Shown here: one piece after another, positions 27,248 to 36,602 of the stretch
Position numbering within the stretch: position 1 is the stretch's first letter
Layout: each line of letters starts with the position of its first letter
Source of the DNA: Streptomyces sp. NRRL F-5135
GTDB lineage: Bacteria > Actinomycetota > Actinomycetes > Streptomycetales > Streptomycetaceae
Assembly: GCF_000719775.1 (NCBI RefSeq)
Contig: NZ_JOHR01000007.1
Coordinates: 248,001-312,000 of the forward strand
Direction: 5' to 3'
DNA: 64,000 nucleotides
The notes under the pieces: model-generated
What the model was told of the DNA's origin: nothing
The model's input: only the letters and a program-made list of their open reading frames with translations
Databases searched by the model: none
Program-made: the position numbers and the translations under genes

Positions 27248-28132
27248 ATGAAGATCGCTGTCACCGGTTCCACCGGGCTCATCGGATCCGCGCTGGTCGA
27301 CTCCCTGCGCGCGGACGGCCACGAGGTCACCCGCCTGGTACGGCGCCCCTCCCGCGCGGGTGACGAGGTGGAGTGGGATCCCGTGCGGCAGTACGTCGAC
27401 CTGCGCGGGCTGCGCGGCTGCGAGGCGGTGGTGCACCTGGCCGGCGCGGGCATCGCGGACCGTCGCTGGAGCGAGGCGCACAAGAAGAACGTCCGCGAGA
27501 GCCGGGTGCTCGGCACGGCGGCGATCGCGGAGGCGGTGGCCGCGCTGGACCCGCCGCCCCGGGTGCTGGTATGCGGGTCGGCCATCGGGTTCTACGGCGA
27601 GACGGGTGACCGGGTGGTGGACGAGAGCGCGCCGCCGGGTGAGGGCTTCCTCCCGTCGCTCTGCGTGGACTGGGAGGAGGCGGCCGGAGCGGCGGAGGAG
27701 GCGGGCGTACGGACGGTGTTCGCGCGCACCGGCCTGGTGGTCTCCCGCGAGGGTGGCGCGTGGGCCCGGCTGTTCCCGCTGTTCCGTGCGGGGCTGGGCG
27801 GGCGGCTGGGCTCGGGGCGGCAGTACTGGAGCTTTGTCGCGCTGCACGACGAGGTGGCGGCGCTGCGGCACCTGCTGGAGACGGAGTCGGTGCACGGTCC
27901 GGTGAACCTGACGGCCCCGGAGCCGGTGACGAACCGTGAGGTCACGGCCGCGATGGGCCGGGTACTGCACCGCCCGACCCCGTTCCCGGTGCCGGCGGTG
28001 GCACTGCGGGCGGTGCTGGGGGGCCTGGCGGGGGACGTCCTGGGAAGCCAGCGGGTGGTACCGAGAGTGCTGTCGGAGTCGGGATTCACCTTCGCGTTCC
28101 CGACGATCGAGGACGCGATCCGCGCGGCGTGA
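27248..28132 (+). CDS. TIGR01777-family NAD(P)-dependent epimerase/oxidoreductase
   Basis: Extended short-chain-dehydrogenase-like protein of the TIGR01777 (YfcH/SulA-like) family, 294 residues. The Rossmann motif GSTGLIG lies at residues 7-13. Family-specific features include VVHLAGAGIADRRWSEAHKK, GSAIGFYGETGDRVVDE and the C-terminal TPFPVPAVALRAVLGGLAGD with SGFTFAFPTIEDAIR. The reaction is unknown; the plant homologue is linked to chloroplast division. The ATG is preceded by GGAGG at very short spacing. Confidence 0.88.
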   Translation: MKIAVTGSTGLIGSALVDSLRADGHEVTRLVRRPSRAGDEVEWDPVRQYVDLRGLRGCEAVVHLAGAGIADRRWSEAHKKNVRESRVLGTAAIAEAVAALDPPPRVLVCGSAIGFYGETGDRVVDESAPPGEGFLPSLCVDWEEAAGAAEEAGVRTVFARTGLVVSREGGAWARLFPLFRAGLGGRLGSGRQYWSFVALHDEVAALRHLLETESVHGPVNLTAPEPVTNREVTAAMGRVLHRPTPFPVPAVALRAVLGGLAGDVLGSQRVVPRVLSESGFTFAFPTIEDAIRAA

Positions 28133-28740
28133 CGCCTTCCGGCGGGGGGCGGGGCTGTACGGGGTGCCCTTCGGTCGTCGCCGAGTCGCTTCCGCAGGCC
28201 GGAGACCTGGGCAGGCCGTGCGAGAGGCCCTGCGGGAGGCCGCGCCTGGTGGCCGAAGGCCAGGCACGGGGTCGGCCCCCGGCGGCCGTAGGCCGGAAGC
28301 CAGAGGCAGGCTCCGCCGCCCGAAGGCCGGGCCGGATGGCCGGAAGCCGGGGCCGGCCTTCGGAGGCCGAAGGCCGGGCCGGGTCGCCGGAAGCCGGGCC
28401 GGATGGCCAGACCGAGCCCGGAGGCCGGAAGCCGAGCCGGATCGCCGAAGCCTGGCCCGGCGACCGGGGCCGGCGCACGGGGCCTGGGGCCGGGGTCCCG
28501 AGTCGGGGCGGCCTGCAGGGGCGGCGCGACGGCGGCAAGAGGCAGGGACAGGGGCCGGGCGGGGGAACCGCCCGCGGTGGCCGCGCCCGCCGCACTCCCG
28601 TGCCCGCGGCCGCCGCGGGGAGGCGCGTCCGTGCCACCCCCATGCATCGGTGACCCCCAGCGCGCGCGTGCGCGGCGCGCGCCTCCCCTCCCTACGCTCG
28701 TCCGGGAATCACCAGCCGCGCCGACCTCGGGGAGGGGCAC
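28133..28740. other. 608-base intergenic region with degenerate GC repeats
   Basis: No credible gene. The left half (about 28240-28480) is an irregular repeat array; the right half (28640-28740) holds the promoter of the FAD oxidoreductase. The several overlapping ORFs across it have no ribosome binding sites. Confidence 0.6.
28240..28480. repeat. degenerate GGCCGGAAGCC-type repeat array
   Basis: Variants of GGCCGGAAGCCGGGCC and GCCGAAGGCCGGGCCGG recur about every 20-50 bases, many being local dyads (GGCCGG...CCGGCC, GAAGCC/GGCTTC). The spacing is irregular, so this is not a CRISPR array. Confidence 0.65.
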
Positions 28741-30177
28741 GTGCTCAGCACCGCACATCGGAACACATCCGCACACGACGTGGATGTCGTCATCATCGGA
28801 GCCGGGATCGCAGGTCTGGCGGCGGCTCACCATCTGACCAGCGCGGGCGTGACGGTCGCCGTCCTGGAGGCCGCCCCGCGCGTCGGCGGGCGCATGGCCA
28901 CGGACCGGGTCGACGGCTTCCTGCTCGACCGCGGCGGCCGGCTCCTGACGACCTCGTACCCCGAACTGCTGCGCACCCCGGGCCTGGAGGGCGTCACCCT
29001 GCGGATGTTCGCGCCGGGCGTGCTCGTCCACAGTGACGGCCGCAACTACCGGACCGGAGCCGTCGGGGCCGCGCGCGGTAACCGCAACTCCCGTACCGCG
29101 CACGCCGCTCGTACCGCCCATGCCACCCGTTCCACGGCCGGTCCCCGGGGCTCGCTCCGCACGGGTGCGGTGGGGAGCGCACGGAGCGCACTGACCGCTG
29201 CGCGCGCCCTCGCGAGCGCCCCCCGGCCCCCGCTCGGCGGCGCCGTCGACCAGGCCCGGCTCGGCGCCGCGCTCAACCGCCTCGCGGGCACCCCGACGAC
29301 GCGGCTGCTCGCCCGGCCCGAACTCACCGCCGCCGAGTCGCTGTCGGCCCGCGGGCTGCCCTCCCGCACCGTCAACGGCTTTCTGCATCCCCTGCTGTCC
29401 GCGCTGCTCAGCGATCCGGAGCTGGGTACGTCCAGCCGCTGCGCCGACCTCGCGCTGCGCGCGTTCGCCCGGGGCAGGCTCTGTGTCCCGGCCGGCGGCG
29501 CCGCCGCGCTGCCGGAGCTGCTGGCGCGTTCGCTGCCGCCCGGCACGGTCCGTACGGGCGTCTGTGTCACGGACACGTCGATCAACCGCGTGACCACCAA
29601 GGAGCACGGCGAGATCAGCTGTCGCTCCCTCGTCCTGGCGACCGGCGCGTCCGCCGCCGCCGAGCTGCTGCCCGGCCTGCGCGTACCGGACTTCCACGCC
29701 GTGACGGTCCTGCACCACACCGCTCCGGTACCGCCGCTCACCGACCCCGCTCTCCTGCTGGACGCCGACCGCGGCGGCCCGGTCGCGCACACCGCCGTGA
29801 TGAGCGAGGTCGATCCCTCGCGCGCCCCGTCGGACCGGGCGCTGATCACCTCGACGGTGCTGGGCACCCCTCCCCCGGCCGCCGAACTGGACCGTTCCGT
29901 ACGCGCGCACCTCGCGCGGCTGTACGGGACACCGACCGACGGCTGGGAGCTGCTGGCGGTCCACCACGACCCGGAGGCCGTGCCGGCCATGCCGCCACCG
30001 CACGATCTGCGGCGTCCGGTACGGCTGTTGGCCGGACTGTACGTGTGCGGGGACCACCGCGACATGAACACGGTCCCTGGCGCGCTGTTCTCCGGCCGTC
30101 GCGCCGCCCACGCGCTCCTGCGCGACCTGGGCGTACGCCCGGCGTGCGGACCAGTGCAGCTGCCCGCGGTGGCGTAA
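28741..30177 (+). CDS. FAD-dependent oxidoreductase (amine oxidase / protoporphyrinogen oxidase-like)
   Basis: A 478-residue flavoprotein with a dinucleotide-binding motif VVIIGAGIAGLAAAHHL (residues 16-32) and the following GGR motif of the flavin amine-oxidase/phytoene-desaturase group (RVGGRMATDRVDGFLLDRGG). A C-terminal FAD-binding segment is LYVCGDHRDMNTVPGALFSG, as in carotenoid and porphyrin oxidases. Residues 103-145 form an Arg/Thr/Ala-rich low-complexity insertion that is absent from the fold core. The start is GTG 28741. The substrate is unknown, and no carotenoid genes are nearby. A bidirectional terminator separates it from the convergent regulator gene. Confidence 0.85.
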   Translation: MLSTAHRNTSAHDVDVVIIGAGIAGLAAAHHLTSAGVTVAVLEAAPRVGGRMATDRVDGFLLDRGGRLLTTSYPELLRTPGLEGVTLRMFAPGVLVHSDGRNYRTGAVGAARGNRNSRTAHAARTAHATRSTAGPRGSLRTGAVGSARSALTAARALASAPRPPLGGAVDQARLGAALNRLAGTPTTRLLARPELTAAESLSARGLPSRTVNGFLHPLLSALLSDPELGTSSRCADLALRAFARGRLCVPAGGAAALPELLARSLPPGTVRTGVCVTDTSINRVTTKEHGEISCRSLVLATGASAAAELLPGLRVPDFHAVTVLHHTAPVPPLTDPALLLDADRGGPVAHTAVMSEVDPSRAPSDRALITSTVLGTPPPAAELDRSVRAHLARLYGTPTDGWELLAVHHDPEAVPAMPPPHDLRRPVRLLAGLYVCGDHRDMNTVPGALFSGRRAAHALLRDLGVRPACGPVQLPAVA

Positions 30178-30313
30178 GCGCCGTACGCGCCGTACGCGGC
30201 GCAGGTGTCGGACGCGGCACAAGTCCCGTACAGAGTGCGGGCCGTACGCCGCGCGGACCCCTCAGCGGCCTGACGTGGTGGGCGGGGCACCGCGTCCGCC
30301 CACCCCGCCAACT

Positions 30314-30352
30314 CCGGTCCCGTCCGGCGTCGATCACCCCGGACGGGACCGG
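30314..30352. terminator. bidirectional hairpin terminator
   Basis: CCGGTCCCGTCCGG (30314-30327) pairs perfectly with CCGGACGGGACCGG (30339-30352) around an 11-base loop, between convergent genes. Confidence 0.85.
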
Positions 30353-30404
30353 TTTCCAACTCCCGTGCCGTCCTCCCGTGCCCGCGGAGGCGGCACGGCA
30401 CGGC

Positions 30405-32117
30405 TCAGCCGAGCGCCGCCACCCGGTCGCGGTAGTTCCGTACCGCCGCCGCGTCCCGGTACGGCTCCAGGCGCCGCTCGAAGTCCCGTACGTACTCCAC
30501 CGCGCGCACCGACCGCATCTCCGTGGCCTGCTGGGCCGCCTCCGCGCCGAGCAGGCACGCCTGGTCCAGCTCGCCGAGGCCGAGCCGGGCGCAGGCGAGG
30601 ACGACCCGGCAGAAGAGTCGGCTGCGGGCGTATTTGGGGGCGCGGAGCTGGAGCGAGCGCTCCGCGTGCTGCGCCGCCGCGCGGTACTGCTGCAAGTCCC
30701 GGTGGCAGTGACCGAGTTCGTCGGCCATCTGGGCCTCGTCGAAGAAGCGCGCCCAGTACGGGACGTCGTCGCCGGTCCGGGCGGAGTCCAGGGCCCGTTC
30801 GGCGCGTACGAGCGAGGCGGTGCACGCCCGCACCTCGCCGAGCACCCCGTGTCCGCGCGCCTCGGCGGCGTGCAGCAGCGCCTGGACGACCGGCGGCGCG
30901 GACGCGCCGACGCCCTGCTGGGCGACGCGGGCGAGCTGGACGGCTTCCCGGCCGTGGCCCAGGTAGACGGCCTGCCGGCTCATGGTGGTCAGGACATAGC
31001 TGCCGTACACGCGGTCCCCGGCCGCCTGGGAGAGCCGGAGCGCCTGGACGAAGTAGCGCTGGGCCAGTCCATGGGCCGCGATGTCGTACGAGGTCCAGCC
31101 CGCGAGCCGGGTCAGGTCGGCGGCCGCGGCGAAGAGGCGGCGCCCGGTGCTCTCGCCGTAGACGCCGCGCAGCATCGGTTCTGCCTCGTGTTCCAGGTAG
31201 CGGACGAGCGCCTGGCGGGCGTGCCCGCCGCCGTACGCCTGGTCGAGGGAGCCGAACAGGTCGCTGACCGAGCGCAGGGCGGCGATATCGCCCGCGGTCA
31301 CGCGCTGGCCCGCCGCACGCTCGACGCGCTGCTGGCGGGGTACGGCGGCGGCCCTGCCCTGCGTGCGACCGCCGGGCCCGGACAGCGCACCGGTGCCGGC
31401 GCCTGGCCCCGTACCGAGTGCGCCGCCCGGCGCCCCGGCCGGGCGCCCCCGCCCTTGGACGGGAACCTGGGTGGGCGGCTGGGCCGGCAGCGGGCGGACG
31501 GCCGAGGTGCCCGGGCCGGGCGCTCCCGGGACGCGGGGACCGTTCTGCGAAGTCTGCTGAGCCTGCGAGGACCGCGCGGACTGGGCCGTCTGGGGGGACA
31601 GCGGAGTCTGCGCGATCCGCGGTGGCTGTGGTGACTGCGGCGGCTGCGGAGAGGCGAGGGCCGGATGGCCGACCCGGTCGTCGGGGCGCCCGATCAGCCA
31701 GTCACGGCTCGGGACGACCAGACCGGCCGGAGTGAACGCGATCTTGCGCAGCTCGGTGTGGCTGCCGGAGTCCTTGCGCCACAGCCCGGCGACGATGTCG
31801 ATGGCCTCGTCGGGGGTGGACGCGAATTCGAGCCCCGCGTAGACGGGCGCACAGGCGTCCAGGCCCAGGTCCTGGGCGGAGAGCCGGCGGCCGAGTCTGC
31901 GGGTGAAGACCTCGGCGATGAGGGCGGGGGTGGTGCCGCGGGGCTGCTGCCCGCGCAGCCAACGGGTCACCGACGTTTTGTCGTACCGCAGATCCAGGCC
32001 GTGTTCGAGGCCGAGCTGATCCACCCTGCGGGCGAGTCCCGCGTGGGAGAATCCGGCTTCCGCGATGAGCGCGGCGAGCTGGCGGTTGGGGATGCGCTGC
32101 GGAGGTCGTTCCGACAT
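30405..32117 (-). CDS. XRE-type regulator with TPR-like helical domain (NsdA-like)
   Basis: A 570-residue protein. The first 75 residues hold a divergent helix-turn-helix (NRQLAALIAEAGFSHAGLAR and YDKTSVTRWLRGQQPRG). A low-complexity Pro/Gln/Ser/Gly linker runs from about 150 to 270. The C-terminal 300 residues are an alpha-helical repeat region resembling TPRs (ARQALVRYLEHEAEPMLRGV, RYFVQALRLSQAAGDRVYGS, LGELDQACLLGAEAAQQATE). This layout matches Streptomyces NsdA-type regulators that restrain antibiotic production and sporulation. The start at ATG 32117 is preceded by AGGAG; an upstream ATG at 32162 lacks one. It is convergent with the FAD oxidoreductase and divergent from lipB. Confidence 0.8.
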   Translation of the reverse strand: MSERPPQRIPNRQLAALIAEAGFSHAGLARRVDQLGLEHGLDLRYDKTSVTRWLRGQQPRGTTPALIAEVFTRRLGRRLSAQDLGLDACAPVYAGLEFASTPDEAIDIVAGLWRKDSGSHTELRKIAFTPAGLVVPSRDWLIGRPDDRVGHPALASPQPPQSPQPPRIAQTPLSPQTAQSARSSQAQQTSQNGPRVPGAPGPGTSAVRPLPAQPPTQVPVQGRGRPAGAPGGALGTGPGAGTGALSGPGGRTQGRAAAVPRQQRVERAAGQRVTAGDIAALRSVSDLFGSLDQAYGGGHARQALVRYLEHEAEPMLRGVYGESTGRRLFAAAADLTRLAGWTSYDIAAHGLAQRYFVQALRLSQAAGDRVYGSYVLTTMSRQAVYLGHGREAVQLARVAQQGVGASAPPVVQALLHAAEARGHGVLGEVRACTASLVRAERALDSARTGDDVPYWARFFDEAQMADELGHCHRDLQQYRAAAQHAERSLQLRAPKYARSRLFCRVVLACARLGLGELDQACLLGAEAAQQATEMRSVRAVEYVRDFERRLEPYRDAAAVRNYRDRVAALG

Positions 32118-32576
32118 CAGCTGTACGGTCTCCTGCCTTCCGGGCCCGGGAGCAGCCCACATGGAACGGCGCGAATTTAACTGCCGGGAAGCCCATGACC
32201 ACTACGTTCGCCCCATATTCATCCGTTCGTGTGAGCAGCGACGATGGTGATGACCACGCCGGACGGGGCGGGCGCGCGAGGGCCGGGCAACGGCCGAGGG
32301 CCTCTGTGGGCGCGGCCGAAAAGCGACGCCGAGCCGGGGTGTGCCGTGGCCGCCGGCCCGGTGCGGGCCGTGGGCCCCCGCCACGGCGCGTCGCGGGTGG
32401 CTCCTCGGTACGCCCTCCGGGTCCGAGGCCCGGCCTCCGGGCGGTTCGGGACCGGGCTCCGGCCCGGGACCGCCCTCCGGGATGCTTCGCGGAGGGCCGC
32501 CGTACAGTGGCCGGGTGCGGCGGATGCGCCCCGGGGCGACGCGTGCACGAGGAAACTTCTCTAAGGAGGCGCTGCC
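32118..32576. other. divergent promoter region, regulator / lipB
   Basis: A 459-base gap. An AT-richer patch near 32160-32225 should hold the minus-strand regulator promoter (a TAAATT lies on that strand). The remainder is GC-rich, with repeated CCTCCGGG blocks near 32410-32480. No supported ORF. Confidence 0.5.
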
Positions 32577-33710
32577 GTGAGCGAGCCGCGCGAGGACGAA
32601 CCGGCGAACGAATCGGCGACCGGACCGGTGGTGAAGCCGGCGGGCGAGTCGGTGGGCGGGGCCGCGGACCGGCCCACGACCGGGCCCGCGACCGGGCTGC
32701 GGTACGTACATCTCGGGTTCGGCGAGGAAGCCGTCGACTACCAGGAGGCGTGGCAGGAGCAGCGCCGGGTGCACGCCGCGCGGTTCGCCGGCGAGATCCC
32801 CGACACCTGCCTGCTGCTGGAGCATCCGGCGGTCTACACGGCCGGACGGCGTACGCAGGACAGCGAGCGCCCGCTGGACGGCACCCCGGTCGTCGACGTG
32901 GACCGGGGCGGGAAGATCACCTGGCACGGCCCCGGTCAGCTGGTGGGCTACCCGATCGTGAAGCTGCCGCGCCCGGTGGACGTCGTCGCCCACGTACGGC
33001 GGCTCGAAGAGGCCCTGATCCGTACGGCGGCCGAGTTCGGGCTGGAGACGACGCGGGTCGAGGGGCGCAGCGGCGTGTGGGTGCTGGGCGACCCGGTGGA
33101 CCGGCGGCCCGCGCCGGCCGGGCTGTCGATCGACTTCGACCCCCGGCTGACGGACGAGGAGTTCGACCCGCGGCTCAACGGTCCCGAGTACGCCCCGTCC
33201 AACGCCGGGCAGCGCCGCGAGGACCGCAAGCTCGCCGCGATCGGGATCCGGGTCGCCAAGGGCGTGACCATGCACGGCTTCGCGTTGAACGTGAACCCGG
33301 ACAACACCTGGTTCGACCGGATCGTGCCGTGCGGGATCCGGGACGCGGGGGTCGCCTCGCTCTCGGAGGAGCTGGGCCGCGAGATCACGATCGCGGAGGT
33401 CCTGCCGGTGGTGGAGAGGCACCTGCGGGAGGTTCTGGAGGGCGCGGATCCGAAACCGCGGAAGATCGTGCGCGAGGCGCCGCGGGAGCGGTCGGAGGGG
33501 CCGGCCGGGGCGGGGCACTCCCCCACGTCACCGGCCGTGTCCACGCCCCCGGCCAGGTCCACATCCGCGCCCGGGGCCGGGTCCACGTCCGCGCCCGGGG
33601 CCGGGTCCACGTCCGCGCCCGGGGCCGGGTCCACGTCCGCGCCCGGGGCCGGGTCCGAGGACTCGTCCGGGCCGGGGAGCGCCGTCGGCGACCTGCGCGC
33701 GACCGCGTAG
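32577..33710 (+). CDS. lipB: lipoyl(octanoyl) transferase with repetitive C-terminal tail
   Basis: Transfers octanoyl from acyl carrier protein to the lipoyl domains of E2 and GcvH, the first step of lipoate synthesis. The octanoyltransferase core has [30 protein letters not shown], the catalytic Lys218 (DRKLAAIG) and the acyl-accepting Cys252 (VPCGIRD). At 377 residues it is about 100 longer than usual. The extra length is a 40-residue acidic N-terminal lead and a C-terminal tail containing four tandem copies of an octapeptide rich in Ser, Ala, Pro and Gly. The GTG start follows AAGGAGG. lipA lies 196 bases downstream, and the target E2 (sucB) is in the same window. Confidence 0.93.
   Translation: MSEPREDEPANESATGPVVKPAGESVGGAADRPTTGPATGLRYVHLGFGEEAVDYQEAWQEQRRVHAARFAGEIPDTCLLLEHPAVYTAGRRTQDSERPLDGTPVVDVDRGGKITWHGPGQLVGYPIVKLPRPVDVVAHVRRLEEALIRTAAEFGLETTRVEGRSGVWVLGDPVDRRPAPAGLSIDFDPRLTDEEFDPRLNGPEYAPSNAGQRREDRKLAAIGIRVAKGVTMHGFALNVNPDNTWFDRIVPCGIRDAGVASLSEELGREITIAEVLPVVERHLREVLEGADPKPRKIVREAPRERSEGPAGAGHSPTSPAVSTPPARSTSAPGAGSTSAPGAGSTSAPGAGSTSAPGAGSEDSSGPGSAVGDLRATA
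33557..33652 (+). repeat. four 24-base tandem repeats inside lipB
   Basis: Unit boundaries are 33557-33580, 33581-33604, 33605-33628 and 33629-33652. The last three are identical and the first differs by one base. In frame, they encode (S)TSAPGAG four times near the protein C terminus. Copy number is probably variable between strains. Confidence 0.9.
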
Positions 33711-33906
33711 CGCCCGGAGCCGGTGGCGGCGTCGTACGCGGCGCCGGCCCCGGCCCCGCCCGCTTCGGTACGGGGCGCTTCGGTACGGGGCGGGAATGCG
33801 CCCCTTTGGCCACCGGTTGGCCCTACGTAATGCCACGCAAACAACGGGCGTAACCTGGTGTTCGCCGAAGAATCGAATGCCGCGCCAGCAGAGAGAGGTG
33901 CCCGAC

Positions 33907-34866
33907 GTGTCCGCTGTCGCACCCGACGGACGCAAGATGCTGCGCCTGGAGGTCCGGAACAGCCAGACCCCCATCGAGCGCAAGCCCGAGTGGATCAAGA
34001 CCCGGGCGAAAATGGGCCCCGAGTACACCCAGTTGCAGCAGCTCGTGAAGAGCGAGGGGCTGCACACGGTCTGCCAGGAGGCCGGCTGTCCGAACATCTT
34101 CGAGTGCTGGGAGGACCGCGAGGCGACCTTCCTCATCGGCGGTGACCAGTGCACCCGGCGGTGCGACTTCTGCCAGATCGACACGGGCAAGCCGCAGGCG
34201 CTGGACCGTGACGAGCCGCGCCGGGTCGGCGAGTCCGTCGTCACGATGGACCTGAACTACGCCACGATCACCGGCGTCGCCCGTGACGACCTGGACGACG
34301 GCGGCGCCTGGCTGTACGCGGAGACCGTGCGCCAGATCCACCGGCAGACCTCGGGGCGGGAGGCGGGCCGCACGAAGGTCGAACTGCTCATCCCCGACTT
34401 CAACGCGGTCCCGGAGCAGCTGGCCGAGGTCTTCTCGTCCCGCCCCGAGGTGCTCGCGCACAACGTCGAGACCGTGCCGCGGATCTTCAAGCGGATCCGC
34501 CCCGGTTTCCGCTACGAGCGCTCCCTGGAGGTGATCACGCGCGCCCGTGAGGCGGGGCTGGTCACGAAGTCCAACCTGATCCTGGGCATGGGCGAGGAGC
34601 GGGCGGAGGTCAGCGAGGCGCTGCGGCAGCTGCACGAGGCGGGCTGTGAGCTGATCACCATCACGCAGTACCTGCGGCCGTCCGTGCGGCACCACCCGGT
34701 CGAACGCTGGGTGAAGCCGCAGGAGTTCGTGGAGCTGAAGGACGAGGCGGACGCGATCGGGTTCTCCGGTGTGATGTCGGGGCCGCTGGTGCGCTCGTCG
34801 TACCGCGCGGGCCGGCTGTTCCAGCAGGCGATGGAGCGGCGGGGCGGCTCGGCGACGGCCGCGTAG
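33907..34866 (+). CDS. lipA: lipoyl synthase
   Basis: Radical SAM enzyme that inserts two sulfurs into protein-bound octanoyl to make lipoyl groups. Both iron-sulfur clusters are encoded: the auxiliary cluster Cys56-Cys61-Cys67 ([12 protein letters not shown]) and the SAM cluster Cys82-Cys86-Cys89 (CTRRCDFC). The C-terminal RSSYRA, which supplies the auxiliary-cluster Ser ligand, is also present. Length is 319 residues. The GTG at 33907 ([10 protein letters not shown]) follows GAGAGAGG; longer readings to 33796 are not needed. It is the partner of lipB upstream. Confidence 0.96.
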   Translation: MSAVAPDGRKMLRLEVRNSQTPIERKPEWIKTRAKMGPEYTQLQQLVKSEGLHTVCQEAGCPNIFECWEDREATFLIGGDQCTRRCDFCQIDTGKPQALDRDEPRRVGESVVTMDLNYATITGVARDDLDDGGAWLYAETVRQIHRQTSGREAGRTKVELLIPDFNAVPEQLAEVFSSRPEVLAHNVETVPRIFKRIRPGFRYERSLEVITRAREAGLVTKSNLILGMGEERAEVSEALRQLHEAGCELITITQYLRPSVRHHPVERWVKPQEFVELKDEADAIGFSGVMSGPLVRSSYRAGRLFQQAMERRGGSATAA

Positions 34867-35412
34867 GGCGGCCCGCCGGGCCCGCGAGGAACCGGGCGGG
34901 TCCCGCACCCGTCCGGCGCGGAGGTACGGGCACGGACCGGTGCCGCGAGGGCGTTACGACGCGGCATGGGCGTCACCACGTGGCGCGGGCGTCACGGCGC
35001 GGCGCGAGGTCTGCGCACGGCGCGGGCCTTGCGGCACGGCGCGGGCGCGGCTTGTCCCGTACCGGCCGGGCGCCCGGCCGCCGACCGTACGGCCATGTGC
35101 GTTCGCGAACTGCTCGCGCCCCCTTCGCGCAGGGCACCGGCGTGCCGTGTGAATCCGAGCACAAGTGACTACTTGCCGGTAGCGGCCGGTTCGGCGCGGT
35201 CCGTAAGCTCCTCGCAGGTCGCGGGCGCCGCACGGACCGTGGTGGCGTTTCCAGGGGCACGGCAGGGTTTCATCCGCGTTTGACCGGTCGGTCACGTCCT
35301 GGTAACACCAATCAGTGACGCTGTTCGTACGCAGCGCGCACATCGGTTCTACGCAAGCACATTCCTTCCGCACCTCACTCCGCCTCACCGCTCTCCCGAG
35401 GGGACCGCCATC
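34867..35412. other. 546-base intergenic region after lipA
   Basis: The left 250 bases are low-complexity GC sequence with repeated CACGGCGCGGGC-type blocks and no coding signal. The right part is less GC-rich and must contain the promoter of the following gene. At 35291-35306 it holds GTCAC-n6-GTAAC, a weak half match to a GlnR box. The small ORFs in this gap lack ribosome binding sites. Confidence 0.5.
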
Positions 35413-35721
35413 ATGCAGGTCGCGCCGGTACGAGACATCGCCGAAGCAACGGCCTCAGCCACCCGCAGCCGTAAGCCCGCCGCCGGACACAACCCGCCCG
35501 CCGGACGCGGCGCCCGCCGCGCCACCCGCGCCTCCGCCGTCCTGCCGTCCGTCTCCACCGCGCTGCGCGCCGTGGAGTCGCTGCTCCTGAGCGGCGGACA
35601 GCGCACGGCACGCCGTAACGCCTGGACAGCGGTCCTGGAGGACCGCCGCCGGGCGAAGGACCGGGTCGAGGCCGAGCACGTACTGGAGGCGGTGTCGGAG
35701 CGGGCTTCCAGCGCCACGTAA
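35413..35721 (+). CDS. small conserved Streptomyces protein of unknown function
   Basis: A 102-residue basic protein (MQVAPVRDIAEATASATRSR onward). The N-terminal half is Ala/Arg/Pro-rich and probably disordered. The C-terminal half (PSVSTALRAVESLLLSGGQR, ARRNAWTAVLEDRRRAKDRV and VLEAV) looks like two amphipathic helices. The ATG follows GAGGGGACC at good spacing. I do not recognise a domain. A gene of this kind appears at the same place between lipA and the DUF4191 gene in S. coelicolor, as far as I recall. The stop codon overlaps the -10 element of the next gene. Confidence 0.7.
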   Translation: MQVAPVRDIAEATASATRSRKPAAGHNPPAGRGARRATRASAVLPSVSTALRAVESLLLSGGQRTARRNAWTAVLEDRRRAKDRVEAEHVLEAVSERASSAT

Positions 35722-35724
35722 ACT
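35719..35724 (+). promoter_or_regulatory. -10 element TAAACT, leaderless start of the DUF4191 gene
   Basis: TAAACT ends 7 bases before the ATG at 35732. Its first three bases are the stop codon of the preceding small gene. No Shine-Dalgarno sequence is present. Confidence 0.6.
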
Positions 35725-35731
35725 TCCAGAC

Positions 35732-36430
35732 ATGGCGAGGAAGGAAAACGCAGACACTGCTGCGAACCCGGGGCGACTGAAGCAGATCGCCCTTACCTAC
35801 AAGATGACCCGACGGGCCGACTCCAAGGTCGGACTTGTCCTCGCGGGTGTGGGAATCGTCACCTTCGGTGTCTTCCTCGCGATCGGCTTCTGGCTCGGCC
35901 ACCCCGTGTACCTGGGCATCCTGGGCTTCATCCTGGCGTTCCTCGCGATGGCGATCGTCTTCGGCCGCCGCGCCGAGCGCGCCGCCTTCGGGCAGATGGA
36001 GGGCCAGCCGGGCGCGGCGGCGGCCGTGCTGGAGAACGTGGGCCGGGGCTGGACCACCACCCCGGCGGTGGCCATGAACCGCAGCAAGGACGTCGTCCAC
36101 CGGGCCGTCGGCAAGGCCGGCATCGTGCTGGTGGCGGAGGGCAACCCGAACCGCGTGAAGAGCCTGCTGGCGGCCGAGAAGAAGAAGATGGCGCGCATCG
36201 TGGTGGATGTGCCGGTGCACGACATCATCGTGGGCGACGGCGAGGGCCAGGTGCCGTTGAAGAAGGTCCGCACCACCATGCTGAAGCTGCCGCGGGTGCT
36301 GGCGGGCCCGCAGGTGACGGCGGCGAACGACCGGCTGCGGGCGATGGGCGACCTGATGAGCAACATGCCGCTGCCCAAGGGGCCGATGCCGAAGGGGATG
36401 CGCATGCCGCGCGGCGGAAAGATGCGCTGA
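35732..36430 (+). CDS. DUF4191 integral membrane protein
   Basis: A 232-residue protein with a basic N terminus, a pair of transmembrane helices at about residues 33-78 (VGLVLAGVGIVTFGVFLAIG, then PVYLGILGFILAFLAMAIVF) and a cytoplasmic alpha/beta region. That region contains KAGIVLVAEGNPNRVKSLLA and KKMARIVVDVPVHDIIVGDG. The tail is Met/Pro/Lys/Gly-rich (KGPMPKGMRMPRGGK). DUF4191 is conserved across actinobacteria, next to lipA and glnA, with no known function. Its place suggests a housekeeping envelope role. Confidence 0.85.
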   Translation: MARKENADTAANPGRLKQIALTYKMTRRADSKVGLVLAGVGIVTFGVFLAIGFWLGHPVYLGILGFILAFLAMAIVFGRRAERAAFGQMEGQPGAAAAVLENVGRGWTTTPAVAMNRSKDVVHRAVGKAGIVLVAEGNPNRVKSLLAAEKKKMARIVVDVPVHDIIVGDGEGQVPLKKVRTTMLKLPRVLAGPQVTAANDRLRAMGDLMSNMPLPKGPMPKGMRMPRGGKMR

Positions 36431-36470
36431 GGCCTGGAGGACGGCGTCGTCACGAGCGCTTGGACACGAA

Positions 36471-36514
36471 CGGCTGAGGGGCGGCGGGAATCTCTTCCCG
36501 CCGCCCCTCAGCCG
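36471..36514. terminator. perfect 20-base-stem bidirectional terminator
   Basis: The left arm 36471-36490 starts CGGCTGAGGGGCGG and pairs perfectly with 36495-36514 around the loop TCTC. It separates the convergent DUF4191 and RDD genes. Confidence 0.92.
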
Positions 36515-36602
36515 TTCGCCCTTCGCCCAGGTCCACTGTCCAAACCGTTCACCGGCCCCAGCCGCGCACCGGGGTACCAGTCGTGCACCGGCTCGGCTTC
36601 CC

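Noticed and set aside
28240..28480. Possible CRISPR array
   Set aside because: Repeat units vary in length and sequence, spacing is irregular, there are no constant-length spacers and no cas genes.
35291..35306. GlnR box before the small gene at 35413
   Set aside because: Only one half (GTCAC-n6-GTAAC) fits. The second pair of half-sites is absent at the required spacing, unlike the box at glnA.
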